Under the pieces are notes generated by a model. That model was not told the origin of the DNA and did not search any database. It worked only from the letters and a program-made list of their open reading frames with translations. Source: Leptospira mtsangambouensis (GTDB lineage Bacteria; Spirochaetota; Leptospiria; Leptospirales; Leptospiraceae). From it: 64,000 bases of DNA. The number at the start of each line of letters is the position of its first letter. Positions within the stretch are counted from its first letter, which is position 1. Positions 37,702-46,283 of this stretch are shown one piece after another. The stretch lies in assembly GCF_004770475.1 (NCBI RefSeq), contig NZ_RQHK01000005.1, positions 1-64,000 of the forward strand. Reading direction: 5' to 3'. The position numbers and the translations under genes were made by a program.

Positions 37702-38703
37702 ATGGCGCATCCCTTGATTGATACTAAAGAATCTTTATCCCAATTGGTTTCTAACGCACTACAAGGCGAAAAATATCCGATTGCTAAAATCATTTCAAAA
37801 ATTGAAACAGAAAAGAATCTAGAATTTCGCGAGTCCTTATTCCAAGAACTTTCCCTTCAAAACCCAGACACTAAAGAAGGACTTACCATCGGGATTACTG
37901 GAACACCAGGGGCCGGCAAATCATCGTTACTCGGCGAACTTTGTAAACTTTTTTTAGATTTTGCCCCAGACAAAAAAATGGCCATTGTTGCCATTGACCC
38001 TTCTTCCAATCTGAGTGGAGGTTCCATCCTTGGTGATAGAACAAGGGTGACTCTACCCCGAAGGGATACAAGAATTTACTTTAGGTCCCAACCTTCCCAA
38101 CTGGAACTAGGAGGACTCAATCCCTATACTTATCATGTCATCCGATTCTTACGAAGAATATTTGATTATGTATTTATAGAAACAGTTGGTATAGGCCAAA
38201 ACGAAATTTCTGTTTCTCTCATTTCCGATTTATCCTTTCTTGTGATGCAACCACTCGGTGGAGACCAAGTACAATTTATGAAATCGGGGATTATGGAAGT
38301 TCCAGAAGCATTTATCATCAACAAATGTGATGAAGAGTCTTTGGCAAACTCCAGTTATTATATGTTAGAATCCACTTTGGAATTCATCAAAGACATATTA
38401 CCGAATCAGTCGCTTCCACCGATATTCAAAACATCAGTCACTAAACGAAAGGGTATCGAAGAACTATTGTTATACATCCTGCAATATCAAAAAAGAAAAG
38501 ACAAAAATTCAGAAACACTCACCCAACTTACACAGTGGATACGAAATGAATATGGAAGATGGGGAATTTCCATCTGGGAAGAATTAGAATCTTCCAAATG
38601 GAACCAGGCAGTCAAACGAAATCCGCTCGGTGGGATTCATAAACTCAAGTATGAAGAAGAAGAACGTAAAATCGTTTCTTTCATTCAATCAAAAATCAAA
38701 TAA
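37702..38703 (+). CDS. meaB: MeaB/ArgK-type GTPase chaperone of B12 mutase
   Basis: The 333-residue P-loop GTPase has Walker A GITGTPGAGKSSLLGEL, the DPSS motif (AIDPSSNLSGGSILGDR), the ETVGIGQNE switch and the NKCD nucleotide-specificity motif. MeaB protects or reactivates mutase enzymes by delivering adenosylcobalamin. It follows the mutase gene by 83 bp and its 3' end overlaps a convergent thioesterase gene by 8 bp. Confidence 0.9.
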   Translation: MAHPLIDTKESLSQLVSNALQGEKYPIAKIISKIETEKNLEFRESLFQELSLQNPDTKEGLTIGITGTPGAGKSSLLGELCKLFLDFAPDKKMAIVAIDPSSNLSGGSILGDRTRVTLPRRDTRIYFRSQPSQLELGGLNPYTYHVIRFLRRIFDYVFIETVGIGQNEISVSLISDLSFLVMQPLGGDQVQFMKSGIMEVPEAFIINKCDEESLANSSYYMLESTLEFIKDILPNQSLPPIFKTSVTKRKGIEELLLYILQYQKRKDKNSETLTQLTQWIRNEYGRWGISIWEELESSKWNQAVKRNPLGGIHKLKYEEEERKIVSFIQSKIK

Positions 38704-39118
38704 GGACTTTTAAAAAAACCTCTGGGATAGGGCATGGTTTCCTTTCCGCATAATCAAAAAAAACGATTGCTGTTTTAGCGCGAGCGATTTCCTTTCCCCC
38801 ATTTTTATGGGTAATTACATAAACCATTTCCAAAGATTTTTTAGACACATTGTCCACAAAAAGTTGCATCATCAAATCATCTGGGAAAAAAGCCTCGGAT
38901 TTATATACAATCGCAACATCCGATACAACAATCCCCTTCCCTTCCACATTGATTTCTGTCCATCCATGTGAATGAAAAAACCGAGCTCGGCATTCATGGG
39001 TTAAGGTCAAAATAGCATCATGAGCAAGATGGCCCGCAAAGTTGATATCAGAAATCCGAACACTTAAGTTCGTAGAATAAATTTGTTTTTCTGGAATATC
39101 AATTGCAATCCGAGCCAT
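38696..39118 (-). CDS. 4HBT (YbgC-like) acyl-CoA thioesterase
   Basis: The 140-residue product has the hotdog fold pattern with RISDINFAGHLAHDAILTLTHECRARFF, matching the catalytic D-x-x-x-G-H segment of YbgC-like thioesterases. It is the last gene of the glycerolipid operon (ATG overlaps the GlpD stop), so it may hydrolyse acyl-CoA or a related thioester in the same pathway. The substrate is unknown. Confidence 0.82.
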   Translation of the reverse strand: MARIAIDIPEKQIYSTNLSVRISDINFAGHLAHDAILTLTHECRARFFHSHGWTEINVEGKGIVVSDVAIVYKSEAFFPDDLMMQLFVDNVSKKSLEMVYVITHKNGGKEIARAKTAIVFFDYAERKPCPIPEVFLKVLI

Positions 39119-40758
39119 TAGTCAACAAACCATTTGTATCTTTCATCAACTAACTTCTCCTCTTCTTTCAAGCGGTCCGCATTCCAACCAAGAACTTTTG
39201 CAATTTTTTTGTTCAAACGAGTTTTCTCTACTAGATCAAGTGTCCCAACAGTACCAACCCCAGAACGTCTAAAATAAAAATCTGTTAGATGAAAAATATC
39301 TTCATGAGTGACCATATATTCCACTTCTTCTTCATAATAGATCTCACCATTTGGGATCCGATACGTTTCTTTTCCTTCTAAAGATAAAACCTTCCATGTA
39401 ACACTACCATAACGTCTGGCCAAGGTCTCTAACTTTGCACCTTCGGTTTTTGGGAATTTAAACTGTAATTCGTTTACAAGTTCCTTTAGACTTTGGTATC
39501 TTCCCCCAAGTAGTGGTGTAAACTTTGTGGCGCATGGAGATTCCTGGCCTTTTGTGTAACTGTCAATTGCATTTACTAAATTTTCTGCAACAGCACGGCT
39601 CGTTGTATACTTACCACCTAACGCAGAAAAGAATCCGGGGAACCCTTCGTTTTCATAATGAAAAATTTCCGATTTCCTAGACGCAGAATAAGTTCCTTCT
39701 GTACTCCCTGGGTCTTCTACCAGTGGGCGAAGGCCACCGTAATAATAATCCACATCTTTTAAAGTGAGTTTCGCAAATCCAAAACTATAATTTACTTCAT
39801 CTAATAAATCCACAAGTTCTGACTGTTTGACTTTAAAAGCATCCGGATCATCGTCGTAAGCTGTATCGGTCGTTCCAACAATGGTTTTTCCACGCCAAGG
39901 AATGACAAAAAGATGAGAGCCATCCCTTTTGGACAGAACAACACATTCATTTCCACATATATTACGAACCACTGCATGAATTCCTTTGGAGCGGACCAGT
40001 TTTTTCTCTGCAGTGACTCCCGTCATAGATTCAATCACATCCGCCCAAGGGCCGGCCGAATTCACAACCACCTTACTTGATACAAGTACCTTTTTACCGG
40101 TAAGTGTATCCGTAAGACCCACCGTATAACCACCGCTATTTTGTTTTCTTAATGTTGTGACGGAAAGATAATTGAAGGCATGAGCTCCCTTTTCTTTCGC
40201 AGATAAAATAAATTCCGTTGTATGTTTTTCTGGATTGGGATTTGCATAATCATAATATTGAAAACAACCCTTCAAAGATTTTCGATCCAGCCCTAATACT
40301 TTATAGATGGTTTCTCCTAACGAATTCCATCTATATCTAGGAAGTTTTACATCAGCATCAATCTCTTGATTTCGATCAAAGGAAAGAGCATTGTATAGTT
40401 CCATCCCCAGAAACAATTGGATACGTTGGAACCAGGAACGAATCGGAATGATAAACCCCATCGGCCGCACGGCATGAGGAGAAATTTTGGCAAGATACCT
40501 TCTTTCCGAAAGTGACTCACGTACAAGTCCAAACTCAAGATTTTTTAAATATCTAAGTCCACCATGAATGAGTTTCGAAGTTGCTTGGCTTGTTCCGGAA
40601 GCATAATCATTTTTTTCTAATAGAAGGCAATTATAACCACGAAGGGTTGCATCCCAGAGAACATTTGCACCGGTAATCCCTCCACCGACAATGATAATAT
40701 CGTATTCCGATTTTAGATGACCAAGTCTGTTGTTTTCTTTTTTTGTAATTTGTTTCAT
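39118..40758 (-). CDS. glpD: Glycerol-3-phosphate dehydrogenase, FAD-dependent
   Basis: From the ATG at 40758 the product is 546 residues. It has the FAD-binding motif IIIVGGGITGANVLWDATLRG, the TSQATSKLIHGGLRYL signature of GlpD and a long C-terminal domain with KYTTSRAVAENLVN. It oxidises sn-glycerol 3-phosphate to dihydroxyacetone phosphate at the membrane and feeds electrons to quinones. DHAP is a precursor for the alkyl-DHAP-synthase-like gene in the operon. The stop overlaps the thioesterase start. A longer frame to 40833 is less likely because it overlaps the upstream gene. Confidence 0.92.
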   Translation of the reverse strand: MKQITKKENNRLGHLKSEYDIIIVGGGITGANVLWDATLRGYNCLLLEKNDYASGTSQATSKLIHGGLRYLKNLEFGLVRESLSERRYLAKISPHAVRPMGFIIPIRSWFQRIQLFLGMELYNALSFDRNQEIDADVKLPRYRWNSLGETIYKVLGLDRKSLKGCFQYYDYANPNPEKHTTEFILSAKEKGAHAFNYLSVTTLRKQNSGGYTVGLTDTLTGKKVLVSSKVVVNSAGPWADVIESMTGVTAEKKLVRSKGIHAVVRNICGNECVVLSKRDGSHLFVIPWRGKTIVGTTDTAYDDDPDAFKVKQSELVDLLDEVNYSFGFAKLTLKDVDYYYGGLRPLVEDPGSTEGTYSASRKSEIFHYENEGFPGFFSALGGKYTTSRAVAENLVNAIDSYTKGQESPCATKFTPLLGGRYQSLKELVNELQFKFPKTEGAKLETLARRYGSVTWKVLSLEGKETYRIPNGEIYYEEEVEYMVTHEDIFHLTDFYFRRSGVGTVGTLDLVEKTRLNKKIAKVLGWNADRLKEEEKLVDERYKWFVD

Positions 40759-40762
40759 GGGT

Positions 40763-41689
40763 TTAACATTTGATTGGGAGTACGTTTGGCAAAATTTTGA
40801 AATGAGCAGGAAGTTGTCCCATATTTTCGCCATCTACATCGATAAAAACATCTTCGTCAGACTCAGCAGTTAGTTCGGTGATTTGTTTGGAAATGACTTT
40901 CGAATCTTCAGACAATTTTCCTCGGTACAAATAACCAAACTTTCGAAGGGTCTCCATCACCGTCACATCTTGAATGGCAAGTAAATCCATTTTGCCGTCA
41001 TCGAGTTTTGCTTTTGGAGCGAACCACATTCCACCACCCGCATACTCTCCGTTAGCACAGACAATCAACCTACATTTGTTTGTAATTTTTTCAAATTTGG
41101 AAAGTGTCAGAGTAATCTTTTTGTTGGTATAGGTGAATAAACCAAGAATCGAATATAATAAAAATACTCCCTTACCTCCGATGATATGCGCCAATTTTGA
41201 CCGATTGACCTTATAAACCACCTCACCACCCATTCCGAAATCAGCCAAATTCAAACATAGGTAATTTCCCTTTGTTTTGTCGGCTTTCGTATAAGTGACT
41301 GCAATCAAATCAACGATCCGTTCTTTTCCGATAAGGATTTGTTCCAACGCCTTGATGGGATTTTTTGGAACTTTGACGGTTTTTATAAAGTCGTTTCCTC
41401 GCCCAGCAGGGATAGGACTAAAAATAACATTTTTATGAATTAACTTTCCATTTTCAAAAAGACCATTGATCACATTCGAAAAAGTTCCATCCCCACCGAT
41501 GCCTACAATCCAATGAAACCCTTGTTTGACGGCATCTTTTGCAATGTCACGTGCGGCTCTTTCTTTGGTTGTGGCTTCAAATTCATAAGGAATTCCTTTT
41601 TTAATTAATTCCGGTTCTACTTTTTTCCAGACTTTCGCAGAGAGACCTCCACCAGATACAGGATTTAAAATCACTTTCATCTTTCTCAT
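40763..41689 (-). CDS. Diacylglycerol/lipid kinase (YegS/DagK family)
   Basis: The 308-residue product has the DAGK catalytic domain: ILNPVSGGGLSAKVWKK, the WIVGIGGDGTFSNVINGL motif containing GGDGT, and IPAGRGNDFIKT. It is a soluble lipid kinase of the YegS/DagK type that would phosphorylate diacylglycerol or an alkyl-lipid in membrane lipid synthesis. The ATG overlaps the TetR stop by one base and the stop is 4 bp from glpD. Confidence 0.92.
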   Translation of the reverse strand: MRKMKVILNPVSGGGLSAKVWKKVEPELIKKGIPYEFEATTKERAARDIAKDAVKQGFHWIVGIGGDGTFSNVINGLFENGKLIHKNVIFSPIPAGRGNDFIKTVKVPKNPIKALEQILIGKERIVDLIAVTYTKADKTKGNYLCLNLADFGMGGEVVYKVNRSKLAHIIGGKGVFLLYSILGLFTYTNKKITLTLSKFEKITNKCRLIVCANGEYAGGGMWFAPKAKLDDGKMDLLAIQDVTVMETLRKFGYLYRGKLSEDSKVISKQITELTAESDEDVFIDVDGENMGQLPAHFKILPNVLPIKC

Positions 41690-42327
41690 TAAGTCTCTCC
41701 TTTATTCCCAGAAAAAAGTCCATAGAATAATACATGTTCAATTGTTTCTAAATAGGCTTTTTCACTTTTGATTTCATTTTGAAAATGCCCATCCAAAATC
41801 ACTTCTACTGCGCCACGAATCATCCCCCATGCAACTGCCACATTGGGATAAGTCCCTCTTGTATTGATAAGGTTTTCTTGTTTTGCTTGTTTATAGATTT
41901 TTTCTAAAAGTGTCAAACGATTGCTTCTTTCTTCAGTTAGCAGTTGGCTCATATCTTCTGACACGTTGTTAATATTTAAATTAACACCACATTGTCTGGC
42001 AACAAGATACATATGACGATCCCCCAAACAATGATCAATGTATGCCCTGATTGCCTTTCTAGACATTTCTATAGCAGTATGTTCCTCTAAAGATTTTTCC
42101 AAACGTTTACGCAAACGAACATAATCTTCATATTGAATGCGCGCCATCAAATCATCTTTACTTTTAAAATGGAGATATATGGTTCCGCGCCCTATCTCCA
42201 ATTGTTTTGCTATGTCATCCATCTTCACTAAAGATGGATGTTTGGTTCTAAAGAGTTCAATGGCACAATTGAGAATGTCTGCTTCTCTTTGTGCAAATTC
42301 GCGTTTTTTCCTTTCAGAAACACCCAT
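41689..42327 (-). CDS. TetR family transcriptional regulator
   Basis: The 212-residue product has an N-terminal TetR HTH (READILNCAIELFRTKHPSLVKMDDIAKQLEIGRGTIYLHFKSKDDL) and a helical ligand domain with a Cys in MYLVARQCGVN. It lies inside the glycerolipid operon, overlapping neighbours by one base at each end, and probably controls the operon. Its likely operator is the palindrome before the first gene (43976-43990). Confidence 0.92.
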   Translation of the reverse strand: MGVSERKKREFAQREADILNCAIELFRTKHPSLVKMDDIAKQLEIGRGTIYLHFKSKDDLMARIQYEDYVRLRKRLEKSLEEHTAIEMSRKAIRAYIDHCLGDRHMYLVARQCGVNLNINNVSEDMSQLLTEERSNRLTLLEKIYKQAKQENLINTRGTYPNVAVAWGMIRGAVEVILDGHFQNEIKSEKAYLETIEHVLFYGLFSGNKGET

Positions 42328-43943
42328 TATTTAAGTCCTAACAATCCGCCTGGATTCATGATTCCTTTTGGATCAAAAGTCTTTTTAAGAGAAGATAAAA
42401 TTCGAAGTCCTTCTTTACCAACTTCCCCTTCCATCCAAGGAGATAACATCCTTCCAATTCCGTGGTGGTGAGAAAGCGATCCTCCATGTTTATGGATGCT
42501 GTCGATAATTCCTTTGTGAAATTTCACAAAATCCGTAATTTCATTTTTCTCTTTTATAGGACTTAAAAATATAAAATACAGATTGGCTCCATTTTCATAG
42601 GCATGAGAAATATGTACCATACAAGATGTGTTTTCATGACTTTTGATATAAGCTCTAGTTTTCTCCCATAACTCATGTAAGTTTGACCAACTAACCGCTG
42701 TCTCTAAAGTATCAATTCGAATCCCTTCATCCATCAAATAATCTCTAAGATACGCACTCGAATACCTTTGGTGTAACCATTTGTTTACCGGAGATTCTCC
42801 TGTAGAAAACCCACCATTCCGTTTCGCAATTTTTTTGATCTTTTTTAATACTTCTTTTGCATACGAAGGATCACCATCAATGATGATATGCATAAGAGAC
42901 CGTTCCATCGGTTTGTACCCAATGAATCTAAGAAAATAATCTTCTTTACCACCATGAAGGCCACTCATATGAAACGAGATATCCGTTTCTTCTGGGTCTT
43001 GGATACGAAAGAAATGTGGTTTCCCAAAACCTGCTTGCATCACATCCCGCATTGTTTCCACGGCTTTTTCAAAGTTTTTAAAAATGAAGGAACCTTTTGC
43101 AGAATTTTCCGGATGGAATTTGCGAATTTTTAATGTTGCTCTTGTGATGACACCGAAACTTCCTTCAGTTCCTAAAAACAATCGAAATAAATCTGGACCA
43201 ATGGATGCAGCAGGATAGGCCTTTGATTCAAACTTACCAGAAGGAGTAATCGCTGTTAGACTAAGAAGTATATCTTCGATTTTTCCATAACCAGTGGATG
43301 CTTGCCCAGCACCTTTGGCTGCAATCCAACCACCGACTGTTGAGAATTCGAATGATTGTGGGAAATGACCACAAGTATAACCACGTTCATTTAAATGTTT
43401 TTCTAAAACAGGACCGTATACGCCTGCTTCTACAGTCACAGTCGAATCAATTGCATTAAATTCAATGATACGATTCAAACGAGATAAATCTAATGAGATT
43501 CCACCTTTAGGAGCCTGTAATGCTTTTGTGACTGTCGAACCTGCCCCATAAGGAATCACTGGAATTTTACCTGCATTGGCAAGTGAAATGATCTCAATGA
43601 CTTCCGCTTCATTTTTAGGAGAGACAACTACATCAACTACATCAGTCACTTCACCAAATCTTGCTTTATAAATTTCGGTATAAAACTTTCCAATAGAATG
43701 TCGAGCACGAGAAGGATCGTCTAACAAAACGTGGTCTTTCCCAACAATTTGTTTTAGTTTTGTGATGGTTGTTTGCGAAAGTTTAGATTTTTTTAAGGGG
43801 TTAAGTGGAAGTTCTCCTTTCGGCAGAGAAGCTTTGAATTCTTTATCAACGGGGAACTGCTCTTCCAAAAATTTTAAAGTATGTTCAGGCAGTTTTTCTT
43901 CTACATCGGGAGATCCCCATTTATAAATATCACGAGTTTGCAT
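42327..43943 (-). CDS. FAD-binding oxidase, alkyl-dihydroxyacetonephosphate-synthase-like
   Basis: From the ATG at 43943 the product is 538 residues. It has a PCMH-type FAD domain (VVSPKNEAEVIEIISLANAGKIPVIPYGAGSTVT) and FEFSTVGGWIAAKGAGQASTGYGKIEDI. The C-terminal GSLSHHHGIGRM matches the alkyl-DHAP synthase histidine motif. It may form ether-lipid precursors or oxidise an alpha-hydroxy acid. An in-frame TTG at 44000 is possible but has no clear ribosome site. The first gene of the operon, and its stop overlaps the TetR start. Confidence 0.85.
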   Translation of the reverse strand: MQTRDIYKWGSPDVEEKLPEHTLKFLEEQFPVDKEFKASLPKGELPLNPLKKSKLSQTTITKLKQIVGKDHVLLDDPSRARHSIGKFYTEIYKARFGEVTDVVDVVVSPKNEAEVIEIISLANAGKIPVIPYGAGSTVTKALQAPKGGISLDLSRLNRIIEFNAIDSTVTVEAGVYGPVLEKHLNERGYTCGHFPQSFEFSTVGGWIAAKGAGQASTGYGKIEDILLSLTAITPSGKFESKAYPAASIGPDLFRLFLGTEGSFGVITRATLKIRKFHPENSAKGSFIFKNFEKAVETMRDVMQAGFGKPHFFRIQDPEETDISFHMSGLHGGKEDYFLRFIGYKPMERSLMHIIIDGDPSYAKEVLKKIKKIAKRNGGFSTGESPVNKWLHQRYSSAYLRDYLMDEGIRIDTLETAVSWSNLHELWEKTRAYIKSHENTSCMVHISHAYENGANLYFIFLSPIKEKNEITDFVKFHKGIIDSIHKHGGSLSHHHGIGRMLSPWMEGEVGKEGLRILSSLKKTFDPKGIMNPGGLLGLK

Positions 43944-43975
43944 ATTGGTAACCAAAGTCCTTATTTGTCCAAAAT

Positions 43976-43990
43976 TTGAACCAAGTTCAA
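43976..43990. promoter_or_regulatory. TTGAAC-N3-GTTCAA palindrome before the lipid operon
   Basis: TTGAAC-CAA-GTTCAA is a perfect 6-bp-arm palindrome 33 bp before the ATG at 43943. TetR operators are usually short palindromes next to the operon promoter, and a TetR gene is in this operon, so this is a candidate operator. The sequence is short, so chance is possible. Confidence 0.4.
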
Positions 43991-44028
43991 TGTTTGACAA
44001 TAAAAATAAAGTTTCTTTAAAAAAAACT

Positions 44029-44481
44029 TTATCCTCTCAGTTCTTTGATGTATTCAGCTCTTACTTGGTCTACAAATCCATTGGTTAAAGGTGTTCCGAA
44101 TAATGCGGATAAGGTTTCCACTAGTACATCATCCAAATCAAATCCTGTGAGAATCCATTCTATCAGTTCAAATGTGATATCAAGTGCAGGTGTAGGATGA
44201 ACTTTCGACTTCCCTTTAGCGATTGTTAACAACAATTCAGTGATTTGAGAAGGATTTTTCTCTTCGATGAAGTTACGAATCTCAGTAGGATATGAGACCA
44301 TTAACTTTTGTTTGATGGCATTTGGTGTAAAAACAATCTGATCTTCCGTAAGATCCAATGCTTTTAATAAATGTTCTTTTAAATTTTTTTCTGAATGATG
44401 ACTTTCTTGCCAAACAAGAAGGATTTTCTCTCCAACGAGAGAATCTTCGAAAGGTAAAAAAGGATAAGGTTTTTTATCCAT
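44029..44481 (-). CDS. Hypothetical protein between HU and the lipid operon
   Basis: From the ATG at 44481 the product is 150 residues, soluble and without recognised motifs. It contains acidic and leucine-rich helices (LTEDQIVFTPNAIKQKL; LIEWILTGFDLDDVLVETLSAL). A longer form from 44514 would begin MNPGGRPPGYY inside a hairpin region and is less likely. It is 42 bp downstream of the HU gene on the same strand. Confidence 0.6.
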   Translation of the reverse strand: MDKKPYPFLPFEDSLVGEKILLVWQESHHSEKNLKEHLLKALDLTEDQIVFTPNAIKQKLMVSYPTEIRNFIEEKNPSQITELLLTIAKGKSKVHPTPALDITFELIEWILTGFDLDDVLVETLSALFGTPLTNGFVDQVRAEYIKELRG

Positions 44482-44486
44482 ATAAT

Positions 44487-44510
44487 ACCCAGGGGGTCGT
44501 CCACCTGGGT
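44487..44510. terminator. Hairpin between HU and the next gene
   Basis: ACCCAGG (44487-44493) and CCTGGGT (44504-44510) form a 7-bp stem 6 bp before the ATG of the following gene. There is no strong U tract, so it could reduce rather than stop read-through from hup, or occlude the ribosome site. Confidence 0.4.
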
Positions 44511-44522
44511 TCACAAACTAAT

Positions 44523-44828
44523 TTATTTTTTAGGAGGCACAACTGCGTCTTTACAAGTCTTAGATAATGTGAATTTAACAACGGTTTTAGCAGGGATTAC
44601 AATCGCTTCACCAGTTGCAGGGTTTCTACCTTTACGTTTTGGACGATTGCGTTTAACAAGTTTTCCTAAACCAGGGATCACAAATGCACCGTTTTTCTTA
44701 GTTTCTTTATAAGCAAGTTCAACAAAGGAGTCTAGGAACGCTGCTACGTTCTTTTTGGTCATACCAGTTGTTTCAGCAAGTTCGCTGAGCATTTCGGACT
44801 TCTTCATTGGGGTAGGAGTTGTTGCCAT
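44523..44828 (-). CDS. HU family DNA-binding protein
   Basis: The 101-residue product has a short N-terminal extension (MATTPTPM) and then the HU/IHF fold: KKSEMLSELAETTGMTKKNVAAFLDSF, the beta arm GKLVKRNRPKRKGRNPATGEAIVIPAK with RNPATGE, and a C-terminal helix. It bends and compacts DNA. The upstream 177-bp intergenic region to the divergent NAD-kinase-like gene is AT-rich and should hold both promoters. Confidence 0.94.
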   Translation of the reverse strand: MATTPTPMKKSEMLSELAETTGMTKKNVAAFLDSFVELAYKETKKNGAFVIPGLGKLVKRNRPKRKGRNPATGEAIVIPAKTVVKFTLSKTCKDAVVPPKK

Positions 44829-45005
44829 ACTTTGATTTTCCTCTAAACCATTTAACGGTTACACATTATTTACAAAACTACATGATTTGGTACAAGACTA
44901 AATTGATTTTGGATACAATTTTTCTGCAAATTTCCTAAGAAAAACGAAGTTTTTTTAAAAAAACCTTTATTTCCCTAAGGAAAATGGGAATTTCTTCCAA
45001 AACTC

Positions 45006-46283
45006 ATGGCTTCCACCAAGTATAAAAAGGTCGTAGTGGTCTTCAAACGTACCAAATACGAATTAGATTTGGAAACTTATGGCTCCATCCAGGCCTATAA
45101 AGAAGTGGCGCGTCAAAATCCAGAAGTCTTTCAAAGGACTTTTGAATCACATGAAAGGCAATTAGAGTCTCGTAACTTTTTAAAATCCCATGTTTTCCCC
45201 AATGCAGACTTTGTATTTCGTGAAAACTTTGATCCAGAAGATGGAACCAAGTATGATTTGATCGTCGCCCATGGCGGTGATAATCATTTCACTTATGTGG
45301 CCCATTTGGCAGGGAATACTCATTTAATCGGATGTAATTCCGACCCCCATTCTTCTGTAGGCGCACTACTTGGTTTTACTGCCGAAGAATTAAAGGCTGC
45401 TGTCAAAAATAACTTCCAACACACGCAAGTTGAGTCATGGTCTCTTTTAGATACGGAAATTCTCTATCCCAATGGAACCAAACTGAAAACTGTACCAGCG
45501 ATCTGTGAACTTTCCATCCGAAACAATAGTCCCGATCTCACTTCCCGGTTTTGGATTTCCTACCAAGGGCAAAAAGAGGAACAAAAATGTTCGGGTTTGC
45601 TTGTCTACACAGGTGCAGGATCCACAGGTTGGATTAGCTCTTGTTTTCCAAAGAAATTCTCTCCATTTTCAAAACATGAGCCTTTTTTCCATGTTTATTC
45701 ACGAGAAATCCGAGTGAAGTCTCGAGAAACAGAGTTTTCCTTGGCAGATTTTAGGGCCTTGGATCAAGTGGAAGTTATTTCTGAAATGAATGGCGGATTG
45801 GCAGTTGATTCTCTCACAGAGAGACACTACCCATTTCCACCTTATGCAAAGGCGACGATCAGGTTATCGCCAGAGAAATTATCTGTTATTGTTCCGCTAA
45901 AGAGAGGGGAATCCATGCAAGACTTACCATACGAAATAGAGCAAAAACGCATCAATGGAACCGTCATCGTCCAAATCAAAGGTCGTATGGAATCGGGCCC
46001 GCTTGACCGCATCACACAAACAATTCTGGATGAAATGGTTGGGACAGACAGAAAACATTTAATTTTAGATTTTTCTGAGCTTCGATACATTTCCAGCTTA
46101 GGAATTCGTATGATTCTCGATGTGAAAATGAACTTACAAAAAAGAAATAAGGAAATGGCTTTGGTCGGTGTCACAAGCTCCATCTTACAAGTGTTTCATT
46201 TACTTGGTCTTTCTAATGCTTTCCAATTTTATGCTGATAGGGAAGAAGCTTTAAAGTCCTTTGAGGAGCCATCTAAGTCCTAG
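45006..46283 (+). CDS. NAD-kinase-like / STAS domain fusion protein
   Basis: The 425-residue product has two parts. Residues about 1-300 resemble NAD kinase: AHGGDNHFTYVAHLAGNTHLIGCNSD (GGDN in place of the usual GGDG, followed by an NADK2-like GCNSDP segment) and YTGAGSTGWISS. Residues about 305-425 are a STAS domain: VIVQIKGRMESGPLDRI, LILDFSELRYISSLGIRMILDV with the conserved Ser, and VFHLLGLSNAFQFYADREEAL. Such anti-sigma antagonist domains are regulated by phosphorylation. I know of no such fusion. An internal ATG with a strong ribosome site may also yield STAS alone. It overlaps no neighbour. Confidence 0.82.
   Translation: MASTKYKKVVVVFKRTKYELDLETYGSIQAYKEVARQNPEVFQRTFESHERQLESRNFLKSHVFPNADFVFRENFDPEDGTKYDLIVAHGGDNHFTYVAHLAGNTHLIGCNSDPHSSVGALLGFTAEELKAAVKNNFQHTQVESWSLLDTEILYPNGTKLKTVPAICELSIRNNSPDLTSRFWISYQGQKEEQKCSGLLVYTGAGSTGWISSCFPKKFSPFSKHEPFFHVYSREIRVKSRETEFSLADFRALDQVEVISEMNGGLAVDSLTERHYPFPPYAKATIRLSPEKLSVIVPLKRGESMQDLPYEIEQKRINGTVIVQIKGRMESGPLDRITQTILDEMVGTDRKHLILDFSELRYISSLGIRMILDVKMNLQKRNKEMALVGVTSSILQVFHLLGLSNAFQFYADREEALKSFEEPSKS
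45903..45917 (+). promoter_or_regulatory. Internal ribosome-binding site and start for the STAS domain
   Basis: AGAGGGGA (45903-45910) lies four bases before an in-frame ATG (45915) exactly at the beginning of the STAS part of the fusion. A free STAS protein of 122 residues could be made from the same mRNA. Confidence 0.45.
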
